A stretch of 64,000 bases of DNA from Variovorax sp. OAS795 (lineage in GTDB: Bacteria; Pseudomonadota; Gammaproteobacteria; Burkholderiales; Burkholderiaceae_C), in the NCBI RefSeq assembly GCF_040546685.1, contig NZ_JBEPOH010000002.1:434001-498000 (forward strand), read 5' to 3'. Under the pieces are notes generated by a model. It did no database searches. It was not told the DNA's origin and was given only the letters and a program-made list of their open reading frames with translations. A program made the position numbers and the translations under genes. This document shows, piece by piece, positions 25,176 through 34,130 of this stretch (position 1 is the first letter of the stretch; every line of letters starts with the position of its first letter).

Positions 25176-26300
25176 CTACGCGGCCCGCTGCGCGGCAACG
25201 GCGCGGGGAAATTCCAGTTCGAAGCTCGTTTTGGCCGCCGAGCTCACGCACCGCACCTGGCCGCCATGGGCAACGACGATCTGTTGCACGATGAAGAGCC
25301 CAAGCCCGAGATTCGTGTGGCTGCCGGAGGTGTCGGCCATGGAACCTCGCTGAAGGGCCTTGAACAGCTTGGGAATCTCGGCGGAGGGAATCTCGGGGCC
25401 CGTATTCGCCACTTTCAACGAGACGGCGGCAACGCCACCCGTCAGTGTCACCGAGACAGGCCCCGCGTCGCCGTAGGTGGCCGCGTTGTTGACCAGGTTG
25501 CCGAGCGCTTCGCGCACCGCCGAGGCATCGAACAGGCCCTCCGTATCGCTCTCGGCCGAAAAATCGATGCGGGCGTCGGGCAGTGCTGCGCGCAACAGCT
25601 CGACCTCCGCGGCACATTGCTCGCCCAGGTTGGTGAGCTCCCGATGGATCTTCATGCCGCCACCGAGCGCGGACCGGTTGTACTGCAGCAGGGTGTCCAG
25701 GAGCGACGCCATGCGGCGGCCACTGCGTATCAGCACGCCCACCTCGGACAATGGCGATTCCTTGGTCTTTCTCGAGATGAGCTCCGCGGTGAGCAGGATG
25801 GCGTTCAACGGCCCGCGCAGGTCATGTCCCAGCACGCCCAGGAATACGTTCCTGAGCTGGTCGGTTTCCTCGGAGAAGAACTCCACGGACTCCGCCACGG
25901 CCTGGTCGATGGCTTCGTTGAACCGGATGAGATCGACCACGGGAATCGCGAGGGGCTCGTTCTCTGCCCACAGCCTCAGCACACCCGCCCGAAGGGCCCG
26001 GTACTCGGCGACGAGCTGGGTCATCTGGAGCCCGCTTCTCGCGCGTTGACGCCCATGCGTCTGGGCCGCCGAATCCACCGTGCTTGAAAGGATCACCCCC
26101 TGGCCCAGCGACTTGGCGTGCGCTTCGTTGGAAGACTGGCTGTGCGCCAGGTCGAGCACAATCGCTTCGAGGATCTTCGGAATGTGGTCCTGGAGGGTCA
26201 GCTCCGATTCATGCGCAAGGGGCGCGAGTGTCCGCGCGTAGCGCGCTGCCTCGGCGACGATCGTCTCGCTATGGATGTTGATGAACTCAGCCAGACGCAT
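25176..26300 (-). CDS. Sensor histidine kinase with RsbRD-like N-terminal domain
   Basis: This is a cytoplasmic histidine kinase, 374 residues, without membrane helices. Residues 1-150 are a helical RsbRD_N-type sensor (AEFINIHSETIVAEAARYARTL). The HisKA H-box is VFLGVLGHDLRGPLNAIL with His159; the N-box is near 266-275 (ALGNLVNNAATYG), the G1 box is VANTGPEIP with Asn299 where Asp is usual, and the G2 box is NLGLGLFIVQQ (330-340). No response regulator is adjacent, so it is an orphan. It converges on the PLD gene and is divergent from the chromate transporter, with 233 bp between the starts. Its input may be redox or stress, but this is only a guess. Confidence 0.88.
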   Translation of the reverse strand: MRLAEFINIHSETIVAEAARYARTLAPLAHESELTLQDHIPKILEAIVLDLAHSQSSNEAHAKSLGQGVILSSTVDSAAQTHGRQRARSGLQMTQLVAEYRALRAGVLRLWAENEPLAIPVVDLIRFNEAIDQAVAESVEFFSEETDQLRNVFLGVLGHDLRGPLNAILLTAELISRKTKESPLSEVGVLIRSGRRMASLLDTLLQYNRSALGGGMKIHRELTNLGEQCAAEVELLRAALPDARIDFSAESDTEGLFDASAVREALGNLVNNAATYGDAGPVSVTLTGGVAAVSLKVANTGPEIPSAEIPKLFKALQRGSMADTSGSHTNLGLGLFIVQQIVVAHGGQVRCVSSAAKTSFELEFPRAVAAQRAA

Positions 26301-26533
26301 AGGTGCCTTTGAAGCAGTGACAAAGTAGACGACCGAATTCAGTTCGCCCCGGAGTATGCGCTGATCAGGGGTATTTGTTCACATGGGCGCGCGACAGTTC
26401 GGCGGCCGGCGGCTGGAGCGCAGCCATCGTTCATGGCAGGTGTTAGGATGCCGGCTCCGGGAAAACAGCCTCCCGGCATGCAAATCAAGACGGTGTCCCG
26501 TCCAAGCGCTGGTGACCCTCAACGGAGCATTCC

Positions 26534-27910
26534 GTGGACACCGCCTTGCCTGACGCACCTTGCGCACCTCCCGCGCCTCTTCCCCAGCCGGTTTCCTTCG
26601 GCGATGCCTTTCGCTTCTGGCTCAAGCTCGGCTTCATCAGCTTTGGCGGGCCCGCCGGCCAGATCGCGATCATGCATGCCGAGCTGGTCGAGCGCCGGCG
26701 CTGGATCAGCGAGAAGCGGTTCCTGCATGCGCTGAACTTCTGCATGCTGCTGCCCGGACCCGAGGCGCAGCAGCTCGCCACCTACATCGGCTGGCTCATG
26801 CACCGCACGCGCGGCGGCATCGTGGCCGGTGCGCTGTTCGTCCTGCCCTCCCTGTTCATCCTGGTCGCGCTGTCCTGGATCTACCTGCGCTTCGGCAACC
26901 TGCCGGTGGTGGCGGGCATCTTCTACGGCATCAAGCCGGCGGTCACCGCGCTGGTGGTGCACGCAGCCCATCGCATCGGCAGCCGCGCACTGAAGAACCG
27001 GTGGATGTGGGGCATTGCCGCGGCCGCCTTCGTCGCCATCTTCGCGTTCGGCGCGCCGTTCCCGGCGATCGTGCTGGCGGCCGGACTGATCGGCCATTTC
27101 GGCGCGCGATGGGCGCCGGGCGTGTTCGCACTCGGTGGCGGCCACGGCAAGGCCGGGCAAAGCCATGGCCCTGCGCTCATCGACGACGACACCCCCACTC
27201 CGGCGCACGCGCGTTTCTCGCGATGGCACCTGGCCAAGGTTCTGGCGGTCGGCCTGGGCCTGTGGTTGCTGGCGATGGCCTTTCTCATCGCCACGCAGGG
27301 GCTGCACGGCACGCTCACGCAGATGGGTTGGTTCTTCACCAAGGCAGCACTGCTGACCTTCGGCGGTGCCTACGCGGTGCTGCCCTATGTGTACCAGGGC
27401 GCAGTCGAGCAATACCAATGGCTCTCCGGCGCGCAGATGATCGATGGGCTCGCGCTCGGCGAGACCACGCCGGGACCGCTGATCATGGTGGTGGCTTTCG
27501 TCGGCTTTGTCGGAGGATGGCTGAAGCAGGTGCTGGGACCCGACTCGCTGTTCCTCGCGGGGGCCCTGGCCGCCGCGGTCGTCACCTTCTTCACCTTCCT
27601 GCCGTCGTTCATCTTCATCCTGGCCGGCGGGCCCGCCATCGAGGCGACCCACGGGAAGCTCGGCTTCACGGCGCCGCTGTCGGCCATCACCGCGGCCGTG
27701 GTGGGCGTGATCCTCAACCTCGCGCTGTTCTTCGCCTACCACGTGCTCTGGCCGCAGGGCTTCGGCGGCCGCTTCGATGCGGTCTCGGCGGTGATCGCGC
27801 TGGCCGCGGCGGTCGCGTTGTTCCGCTTCAAGGCGGGCGTGATGCCGGTGCTCGGTGCCTGCGCGGCCATCGGGTTGGCAGTCAGCGTGTCGTTTCCCAA
27901 ATTTCAATGA
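26534..27910 (+). CDS. chrA: Chromate transporter, ChrA family (two-domain form)
   Basis: This is an inner-membrane chromate efflux pump of the CHR family, 458 residues, the long two-domain form with about 10-12 helices. FGDAFRFWLKLGFISFGGPAGQIAIMH is the first domain signature, LNFCMLLPGPEAQQLATYIGW the second, and the repeat occurs in the C-terminal half as FFTKAALLTFGGAYAVLPYVY and LALGETTPGPLIMVVAFVGF. The start is a GTG at 26534 with GGAG at 26524. It is followed 10 bp later by a superoxide dismutase fusion, the same pairing as ChrA and ChrC in known chromate-resistance operons. No ChrB was seen. Confidence 0.93.
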   Translation: MDTALPDAPCAPPAPLPQPVSFGDAFRFWLKLGFISFGGPAGQIAIMHAELVERRRWISEKRFLHALNFCMLLPGPEAQQLATYIGWLMHRTRGGIVAGALFVLPSLFILVALSWIYLRFGNLPVVAGIFYGIKPAVTALVVHAAHRIGSRALKNRWMWGIAAAAFVAIFAFGAPFPAIVLAAGLIGHFGARWAPGVFALGGGHGKAGQSHGPALIDDDTPTPAHARFSRWHLAKVLAVGLGLWLLAMAFLIATQGLHGTLTQMGWFFTKAALLTFGGAYAVLPYVYQGAVEQYQWLSGAQMIDGLALGETTPGPLIMVVAFVGFVGGWLKQVLGPDSLFLAGALAAAVVTFFTFLPSFIFILAGGPAIEATHGKLGFTAPLSAITAAVVGVILNLALFFAYHVLWPQGFGGRFDAVSAVIALAAAVALFRFKAGVMPVLGACAAIGLAVSVSFPKFQ

Positions 27911-27920
27911 AGGAGTCACC

Positions 27921-28847
27921 ATGGACGTTCGAATTCAGCCCTTGCCCTTCGATCCCGCCGCGCTGCCCGGCCTGTCGGAAAGGCTGCTTGTCAGCCACTA
28001 CCAGAACAACTACGGCGGCGCGGTGAAACGCCTCAACGCCATCCGGGCACAGCTCGCGGCAACGCCCCCTGCATCCACGCCGGGGTTCCAGCTCAACGGC
28101 CTCAAGCGCGAGGAACTGATCGCAAACAATTCGATGCTGCTGCACGAGCTGTACTTCGCCTCGCTCGGCGGCCACGGCGAACCGATGGATCCGCCCATGG
28201 CCCTCGCGCTCGCGGCCAGCTTCGGCAGTGTCGACCGGTGGCGCGAAGAGTTCACGGCCATGGGCAAGGCGCTGGGCGGAGGGTCGGGCTGGGTGCTCTT
28301 GAGCTTCCAGCCGCGCGAAGGCACGCTCGTCAATCAATGGGCGGCAGACCACACCCATGCGCTGGCGGGCGCAACGCCCCTCCTGGCGCTGGACATGTAC
28401 GAGCACGCCTACCACCTGGACCACGGCGCTGCAGCCGGTGCCTATGTCGATGCCTTCATGGACAACATCCGCTGGAAGCAGGTGTACGCGCGCTACCAGC
28501 AGGCGGTCCATGCGGCCAGCGAGCCCTTCGGCGCCACGCAGGACGAGATCGCCGGTTCGCTGCTGCTCGACGTGCGCCGCGCCGGCGTGTTCGAGCAGGC
28601 GACCGCCCTGCTCCCGGGCGCGCGCTGGTTCGATCCGGCCGGAGTCGGCAGCTGGGCCGCCGAGCTCCCTCCGGACCGCGACGTGGTGGTCTATTGCGTC
28701 TATGGGCACGAGGTCGGCCGCACCACCGCCATGCGGCTGCGCGCGGCCGGGCTGAATGCCCGCTATCTGCTCGGCGGCATCGACGCCTGGCAAGCCGCGG
28801 GCCGGCCGCTCGAGGCCAAGCCCGCGGGGGAAAAAGCCTCCGCCTGA
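27921..28847 (+). CDS. Fe/Mn superoxide dismutase fused to a rhodanese domain
   Basis: This fusion protein has 308 residues. Residues 1-195 are a Fe/Mn superoxide dismutase with all four metal ligands visible: His26 (SHYQNNYGG), His75 (LLHELYF), Asp158 and His162 (DMYEHAYHLDH). Residues 205-300 are a rhodanese-like domain with DVRRAGVFEQA and VVVYCVYGHEVGRTTAMRLR, where Cys259 is the candidate persulfide or thiol active site. No signal peptide is seen, so it is cytoplasmic. AAGGAG lies just before the ATG at 27921. The ChrA neighbour fits a role against superoxide made during chromate reduction, or in sulfur-linked detoxification. Confidence 0.9.
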   Translation: MDVRIQPLPFDPAALPGLSERLLVSHYQNNYGGAVKRLNAIRAQLAATPPASTPGFQLNGLKREELIANNSMLLHELYFASLGGHGEPMDPPMALALAASFGSVDRWREEFTAMGKALGGGSGWVLLSFQPREGTLVNQWAADHTHALAGATPLLALDMYEHAYHLDHGAAAGAYVDAFMDNIRWKQVYARYQQAVHAASEPFGATQDEIAGSLLLDVRRAGVFEQATALLPGARWFDPAGVGSWAAELPPDRDVVVYCVYGHEVGRTTAMRLRAAGLNARYLLGGIDAWQAAGRPLEAKPAGEKASA

Positions 28848-29001
28848 ACGAAGCCGCCAGGAGCGCAGCCGCCGGGCACCGCCACAATGGGTGTGCCGGT
28901 GGTGGGCATCGGGCACGTGGGGTGCCCGTGGACGGCCTGAATGCCCATACACGGCGCAGGCCTCCGGCGAGGATCGCTTTTCGCATATCGAAGCACGTTT
29001 T

Positions 29002-29013
29002 CGTTATTTAACG
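29002..29013. promoter_or_regulatory. Inverted repeat upstream of the GntR gene
   Basis: CGTTA-TT-TAACG is a perfect 12-bp dyad within an AT-rich patch, 60 bp before the GntR ATG. It could be the autoregulatory operator of the GntR/UTRA protein, whose targets are commonly short AT-rich dyads. No second copy was found in this operon. Confidence 0.35.
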
Positions 29014-29073
29014 GCGGGCGCATCGCTGACTAGCATTCGACCTCTTCCAACCGGTCATGACAGGTCAGCCGCA

Positions 29074-29847
29074 ATGTCCACCGCCAGGGCTCTCGAGCCG
29101 ATCGCTTTTTCTCCCGTCCCGCTCTACACCCAGGTGCGCGAAGCGCTGCGCGAGCGGATCCTCGACGGCAGCTACGCTCCGCATGCGCAACTGCCTTCGG
29201 AAAGCGAAATGGTCGCGCTGTTCAAGGTCAGCCGCATCACGGTGCGGCAAGCGCTCAGCGACCTGCAGCGCGAGAACCTGATCTTCAAGATCCCGGGCAA
29301 GGGCACGTTCGTTGCAAAGCCCAAGGCGTTCCAGCACCTGGGGCAGCTCGAAGGCTTTGCCGAAGCGATGGTGCGCATGGGCTACGAGATCCGCAACCAG
29401 GTCACGAGCCACAAGACCGTGCCCGCCTCGCCGCGCGTGGCGCAGCAGCTGGGGCTCGCGGAGGGCGTGCCGGTGGCGCAGATCAAGCGCGTGCGGCACC
29501 TCAACCGCGCGCCGGTGTCGTACGAAGTGACCTACCTGCCCCACGCCATCGGCGAGCGGCTTCGCCAGGCGGACCTGGCCGGGCGCGACATCTTCCTGAT
29601 CCTGGAGAACGACCACGGCATCGCCCTCGGCCACGCCGACCTGCAGATCGACGCGATGCTCGCGGACGAGGTCCTTTCACGCGCACTCGAGGTGCCCGAA
29701 GGCACCGCCGTGCTGCGCGTGGAACGCCTCACGCACACCGCCGATGGCGCGCCGCTGGATTTCGAGGACCTCTATTTCCGCGGCGATGCGTTCCAGCACC
29801 GGCTTCGCATCGCCCGCGCCAACCCGACGCCGAAGGCTCATCCATGA
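29074..29847 (+). CDS. GntR-family transcriptional regulator with UTRA domain
   Basis: This is a GntR/HutC-type repressor, 257 residues. The winged HTH is at 15-80 (PLYTQVREALRERILDGSYAPHAQLPSESEMVALFKVSRITVRQALSDL) and the UTRA ligand domain from about 100 (EGFAEAMVRMGYEIRNQV, then GVPVAQIKRVRHLNRAPVSYEVTYLP). Its stop overlaps the start of the AprA-like flavoprotein (ATGA at 29844), so it is the first gene of that operon and probably its regulator. The UTRA ligand is likely the transported substrate or a metabolite of it. The start at 29074 is the first ATG that fits the family N-terminus. Confidence 0.92.
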   Translation: MSTARALEPIAFSPVPLYTQVREALRERILDGSYAPHAQLPSESEMVALFKVSRITVRQALSDLQRENLIFKIPGKGTFVAKPKAFQHLGQLEGFAEAMVRMGYEIRNQVTSHKTVPASPRVAQQLGLAEGVPVAQIKRVRHLNRAPVSYEVTYLPHAIGERLRQADLAGRDIFLILENDHGIALGHADLQIDAMLADEVLSRALEVPEGTAVLRVERLTHTADGAPLDFEDLYFRGDAFQHRLRIARANPTPKAHP

Positions 29848-31580
29848 ACATCATCACCCGCACCGTCGACGTGCTGGTCATCGGCGGCGGCACGGCCGGC
29901 CCGATGGCCGCAGTGAAGGCGAAGGAAGCGAATCCGAAGCTCGAAGTCCTGCTGCTGGAGAAGGCCAACGTCAAGCGCAGCGGCGCCATCTCGATGGGGA
30001 TGGACGGCCTGAACAACGCGGTGGTGCCCGGCTTCGCCACGCCCGAGCAGTACGTCAAGGAGATCACCACCGCCAACGACGGCATCGTCAACCAGAAGAC
30101 GGTGATGGCCTATGCGCGCAACAGCTATTCGATGATCGAGGAGCTGGACCGGTGGGGTGTCAAGTTCGAGAAGGACGAGACCGGCGAGTACGCGATGCGC
30201 AAGGTGCACCACATGGGCACCTACGTGCTGCCGATGCCCGAGGGCCACAACATCAAGAACGTGCTGTACCGGCGCCTGAAGCGCACCCGCGTGGAGATGT
30301 CGCAGCGCCTGGTGGTGACGCGCCTCATCACCGCGGCCGACGGCAGCATCGCGGGCGCCATGGCCTTCGACTGCCGCACGGCCGAGTTCCATGTGATCCG
30401 CGCCAAGGCCGTGGTGCTGGCCACCGGCGCGGCCGGACGACTGGGCCTGCCGGCTTCCGGCTACCTCTTCGGCACCTACGAGAACCCCACCAACGCCGGT
30501 GACGGCTACAGCATGGCCTACCACGCGGGCGCGGAGCTCTCGGGCATCGAGTGCTTCCAGGTCAACCCGCTGATCAAGGACTACAACGGGCCCGCCTGCG
30601 CCTATGTCACAGGTCCCTTCGGCGGCCACACCACCAACAACAAGGGCGAGCGCTTCATCGAGTGCGACTACTGGAGCGGCCAGATGATGATGGAGTTCTA
30701 CAACGAGCTCCAGGGCGGCAATGGCCCGGTCTTCCTCAAGCTGAACCACCTGGCCGAGGAGACCATCGCCACCATCGAGCAGATCCTGCACACCAACGAA
30801 CGCCCGAGCCGCGGCCGCTTCCACGCCGGGCGCGGCACCGACTACCGCGACCAGATGGTGGAGATGCACATCTCCGAGATCGGGCTGTGCAGCGGCCATT
30901 CGGCCTCGGGCGTGTGGGTCGACGAGCACGCGCGCACGACGGTGCCGGGCCTGCATGCCGCGGGCGACCTGGCCTGCGTGCCGCACAACTACATGCTCGG
31001 GGCTTTCGTCTATGGCCGCCTCGCGGGCGAAAGTGCGGCCCGGCATTGCGCCGAAACCGCGCTGCCCGCGCTCGACGAGGAACAGGTGGCGCGCGAGCTC
31101 GCCCGCGTCAGCGCACCACTGCTGCGCACCGGCGGCCTGCCGCCCGCGCAGGTCGAATACAAGCTGCGCCGCATGGTCAACGACTACCTGCAGCCGCCCA
31201 AGGTCACGCGCAAGATGGAGATCGGCCTCTCGCGCTTCGAGCAGATCCATGAAGACCTCGAGCAGCTTGCCGCGCCGGGCCCGCACGAACTGATGCGCGC
31301 GATGGAAGTGCACGCCATTCGCGACTGTGCCGAGATGGCCGCACGCGCCTCGCTCTACCGCACCGAAAGCCGCTGGGGCCTCTACCACCACCGCGTGGAC
31401 TTTCCCGAGCGCAACGACCGCGACTGGTTCTGCCACACGCAGCTGCAGAAGCAAGGCGATGCGATGGTGAGCTTCAAGCGCCCCGTCGATCTGTACATCG
31501 TGCCGCTCGATGCGCACGAGATGTCGGCCTACCAGCACCTGCGCGTACCCGCCGAGGCGCGCGAGCCGGTCGCGGCATGA
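29844..31580 (+). CDS. AprA-like FAD-binding flavoprotein (APS reductase/fumarate reductase flavoprotein family)
   Basis: This is a soluble flavoprotein of 578 residues in the family of succinate dehydrogenase/fumarate reductase and APS reductase alpha subunits. VDVLVIGGGTAGPMAAVKAKE (8-28) is the FAD Rossmann motif; VLATGAAGRLGLP, ENPTNAGDGYSMAYHAGAEL and GLHAAGDLACVPHNYMLGAFVYGRLAGESAA are the flavin contacts. The ferredoxin gene right after it is the usual AprB-type partner, so it is more like AprA than SdhA, although true AprA proteins have about 620-660 residues. No dissimilatory sulfur genes are near. It may reduce or oxidise a sulfur or other compound brought in by the adjacent transporter; the reaction is unknown. 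Confidence 0.82.
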   Translation: MNIITRTVDVLVIGGGTAGPMAAVKAKEANPKLEVLLLEKANVKRSGAISMGMDGLNNAVVPGFATPEQYVKEITTANDGIVNQKTVMAYARNSYSMIEELDRWGVKFEKDETGEYAMRKVHHMGTYVLPMPEGHNIKNVLYRRLKRTRVEMSQRLVVTRLITAADGSIAGAMAFDCRTAEFHVIRAKAVVLATGAAGRLGLPASGYLFGTYENPTNAGDGYSMAYHAGAELSGIECFQVNPLIKDYNGPACAYVTGPFGGHTTNNKGERFIECDYWSGQMMMEFYNELQGGNGPVFLKLNHLAEETIATIEQILHTNERPSRGRFHAGRGTDYRDQMVEMHISEIGLCSGHSASGVWVDEHARTTVPGLHAAGDLACVPHNYMLGAFVYGRLAGESAARHCAETALPALDEEQVARELARVSAPLLRTGGLPPAQVEYKLRRMVNDYLQPPKVTRKMEIGLSRFEQIHEDLEQLAAPGPHELMRAMEVHAIRDCAEMAARASLYRTESRWGLYHHRVDFPERNDRDWFCHTQLQKQGDAMVSFKRPVDLYIVPLDAHEMSAYQHLRVPAEAREPVAA

Positions 31581-31612
31581 CGCCTTCCCTCCGCAAAACA
31601 AAGAGAACCCCC

Positions 31613-31846
31613 ATGCCCCTCGCCTTCAACCCCACCAGCGTGCCCGTGCGCGTGGACGAGGACAAGTGCATCGCCCACAAGGGCTGCACCGTCTGCGTGG
31701 ATGTCTGCCCGCTCGACGTGCTCGCCATCGACCTCAGCAAGGGCAAGGCCTACATGAAGTTCGACGAATGCTGGTATTGCATGCCTTGCGAGAAGGACTG
31801 CCCCACCGGCGCGGTCACCGTGGACATCCCCTACCTGCTGCGCTGA
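31613..31846 (+). CDS. Two [4Fe-4S] ferredoxin, AprB-like small subunit
   Basis: This 77-residue electron carrier has two [4Fe-4S] sites: Cys19, Cys25, Cys28 and Cys32 in KCIAHKGCTVCVDVCP, and Cys53, Cys56, Cys59 and Cys63 in CWYCMPCEKDCP. The spacing of the first cluster (C-x5-C-x2-C-x3-C) is that of APS reductase beta subunits, but their long C-terminal arm is absent. The ATG at 31613 is preferred, though an upstream ATG at 31577 overlaps the flavoprotein stop. It very probably forms an electron-transfer pair with the flavoprotein encoded immediately before. Confidence 0.9.
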   Translation: MPLAFNPTSVPVRVDEDKCIAHKGCTVCVDVCPLDVLAIDLSKGKAYMKFDECWYCMPCEKDCPTGAVTVDIPYLLR

Positions 31847-31881
31847 GCCGCGGCCGTTTCATTTCAATCCGGAGCATCACG

Positions 31882-33306
31882 ATGAAGAACCAGAGAATCC
31901 CGAGCCGCACCCTGCCGTTGTGGGGCGCTGCCTTCGGCTTGTTGTTGGCATGGCCCGCTGCACAGGCCGAGACCATCCGCGTCGCCATCGGCACGCAGGA
32001 CACCACCATCAACTGCGCCACCGGCGGTCTCTTGATCCGCGAGTTGAAGCTGCTTGAAAAGTACCTGCCGCGCACGGGCAAGTACAAGGACGCGCAGTAC
32101 CAGATCGAGTGGAAGAACTTCACCTCTGGCGCACCGCTCACCAACGAGATGGTCGCGGGCAAGCTCGACCTCGGCTCGATGGCCGATTTCCCGGGCAGCT
32201 TCAACGGCGCGGCATTCCAGAAGGCGGGCCGCAAGAGCATCTTCATCACCGTGCTCTCGGGCAGCACCACCGGCAGCGGCAACGGCATCGTCGTGCCGAA
32301 GGATTCGAAGGTGCAGTCGCTTGCCGAGCTCAAGGGCAAGACCATCTCGGTGCCCTTCGCGTCCACTTCGCACGGCATGCTGCTGCGTGCCGTGCAGGCG
32401 CAGGGCTGGGACCCGCTGAAGGATGTGAACATCACGACGCAGGCACCCGAGGTGGCCGGCCCTGCGCTGCAGGCCGGCAAGGTCGAGGCGCATGCGGACT
32501 TCGTGCCCTTTGCAGAGCTGTTTCCGTACCGCGGTTTCGCGCGCAAGATCTACGATGGCTCGCAGGCGAATGCGCCCACCTTCCACGGCAGCCTGGTCGA
32601 CGAAGACTATGCGAAGAAGTACCCCGAGGTCGTTGCGGCCTACCTGCGCGCAGCGCTGGAGGCCGACCGCCTCGTGGCCGCGGAGCCTGAAAAGTACAGC
32701 GAGCTGATCGCCAAGGTCACGGGCATCGAGGCGGAGGTCAACTACCTGTTCCACGGTCCGCTCGGCCTGCAGACGCGCGACCTGAGCTGGAAGCCCGAGT
32801 ACCGGCAGGCGGTGAAGACATCGCTCGACACGCTGCGCCTCTTGAAGCGAACCGACAACGACATCGACGCCAATGCCTTCGTGCAGGACGGCTACATCCG
32901 CACCGCCTTCAAGGAGGCCGGCGTGGACTACGACAGGCAGCTGAAGAACTATGCCCGCGCCCCGCTGGTGGCCAAGGACGCCGCCACCGGCAAGCCGATC
33001 ACCGACGTGAGCCGGGTGGCCCAGGTCTGGGTGGCCGGCGAACCGCTGGTGCGGCACTATGCCTCGCCCGAGAACGCCTTCGGCGACCTGCAGAAGCTGG
33101 AAAGGTCCGGCAGGAAAGCGCGCGTGGTCTATGCGCAGGACCGCAACAGCGGCAACAAGCTGCTGGCCGCCGACGCGTGGTTCGTGCTCGGTGCCAAGGG
33201 CGAAGTCGATGCCTTCCTGCTCAAGGACCAGGCCGAAGGCTGGGCCCAGAAGCATGGCGGCAAGGTGGCGGACTTCGCGGGCGTGCGCGCCGCGCTGGCC
33301 GGTTGA
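31882..33306 (+). CDS. ABC transporter periplasmic binding protein with NosL-like C-terminal extension
   Basis: This is a solute receptor of the sulfonate/nitrate/taurine type (SsuA/NMT1-like), 474 residues. A signal peptide (RTLPLWGAAFGLLLAWPAAQAE) precedes the binding domain of about residues 31-340: DLGSMADFPGSF, KTISVPFASTSHGMLLRAV and APEVAGPALQAGKVEAHADF. Family members usually have about 320-350 residues; here an extra tail of about residues 353-474, with VVYAQDRNSGNKLLAADAWFVLG and WAQKHGGKVADFAGVRAAL, resembles the NosL copper-chaperone fold. GGAG at 31871 precedes the ATG. The ligand is probably a small anion or sulfur compound. Confidence 0.83.
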   Translation: MKNQRIPSRTLPLWGAAFGLLLAWPAAQAETIRVAIGTQDTTINCATGGLLIRELKLLEKYLPRTGKYKDAQYQIEWKNFTSGAPLTNEMVAGKLDLGSMADFPGSFNGAAFQKAGRKSIFITVLSGSTTGSGNGIVVPKDSKVQSLAELKGKTISVPFASTSHGMLLRAVQAQGWDPLKDVNITTQAPEVAGPALQAGKVEAHADFVPFAELFPYRGFARKIYDGSQANAPTFHGSLVDEDYAKKYPEVVAAYLRAALEADRLVAAEPEKYSELIAKVTGIEAEVNYLFHGPLGLQTRDLSWKPEYRQAVKTSLDTLRLLKRTDNDIDANAFVQDGYIRTAFKEAGVDYDRQLKNYARAPLVAKDAATGKPITDVSRVAQVWVAGEPLVRHYASPENAFGDLQKLERSGRKARVVYAQDRNSGNKLLAADAWFVLGAKGEVDAFLLKDQAEGWAQKHGGKVADFAGVRAALAG

Positions 33307-33332
33307 GGCCTTTGCTGTTCGCGAGATTCACG

Positions 33333-34130
33333 ATGCCCGGCTTCTTCGACGGCAACCTGCGGCGCGCGGCCTGGCGCATCGCCGCGCTGCTGGTGTGCGT
33401 GCTGGCGTGGCACCTTGCCACGCGCGGGCGCGTGAACCTCGGCCTCGTCACTTTCCAGAACGTGCCGGCGCCGCGCGAAGTGGCCGAGTCGGCCTGGGCC
33501 CTGCTGCAATCGCCGCTGGTGCTGCAGCACCTGGGCGCGAGCCTGCGCCGCGTGTTCATCGGCTTCGGGTTGGCGGCCATCGCCGGCGTAGTGCTCGGCC
33601 TTGCGATCGGCCGCGCCCGCTGGGCCGAGGACACGCTGCTGCCGCCGCTCGAAGTGCTGCGCCCGATTCCGGCCGTGGCGTGGATACCGCTGGCCATCCT
33701 GATGTTTCCGTCCTCGGAGGCGTCGATGGTGTTCATCACCTTCGTCGGTGCGCTGTTTCCGGTGCTGCTGAACACCGTGCACGGCGTCGAGGCTGTCGAT
33801 GCACGCCTCGTCGCGTCGGCGCGCAGCCTCGGCGCCGGCCGCATCGCGGTTTTCCGCGAGGTGATCCTTCCCGGCGCGCTGCCGAGCGTGGTCACGGGGC
33901 TGGCCATCGGCATGGGCACCGCATGGTTCTGCCTGGTCACGGCCGAGATGATCTCGGGCCAGTTCGGCATCGGCTACTACACGTGGATGTCGTACACGAT
34001 CCAGAACTACGCCGACATCGTGGTCGGCATGCTTTTCATCGGGGTGCTCGGCATGGGCAGCAGCGCACTCGTGCGGCGGATCGGACAGGCGCTGATGCCC
34101 TGGCGTGCCGTGCAGGAGAAAAGAAAATGA
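33333..34130 (+). CDS. ABC transporter permease, SsuC/TauC-like
   Basis: This is an inner-membrane permease of the nitrate/sulfonate/taurine type, 265 residues with about six helices. VPAPREVAESAWALLQSP is the usual N-terminal segment after helix one; LRRVFIGFGLAAIAGVVLGLAIG and the coupling motif EAVDARLVASARSLGAGRIAVFREVILPGALPSVVTGLAIGMG (EAA loop) are clear. ATG at 33333 follows the binding-protein gene by 26 bp; the stop overlaps the ATPase start (ATGA at 34127). Its partners are the flanking genes. Confidence 0.92.
   Translation: MPGFFDGNLRRAAWRIAALLVCVLAWHLATRGRVNLGLVTFQNVPAPREVAESAWALLQSPLVLQHLGASLRRVFIGFGLAAIAGVVLGLAIGRARWAEDTLLPPLEVLRPIPAVAWIPLAILMFPSSEASMVFITFVGALFPVLLNTVHGVEAVDARLVASARSLGAGRIAVFREVILPGALPSVVTGLAIGMGTAWFCLVTAEMISGQFGIGYYTWMSYTIQNYADIVVGMLFIGVLGMGSSALVRRIGQALMPWRAVQEKRK

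Noticed and set aside
29844..31846. A dissimilatory APS reductase (AprBA)
   Set aside because: The flavoprotein is shorter than AprA, the ferredoxin lacks the AprB tail, and no Sat, Dsr or Qmo genes are nearby.
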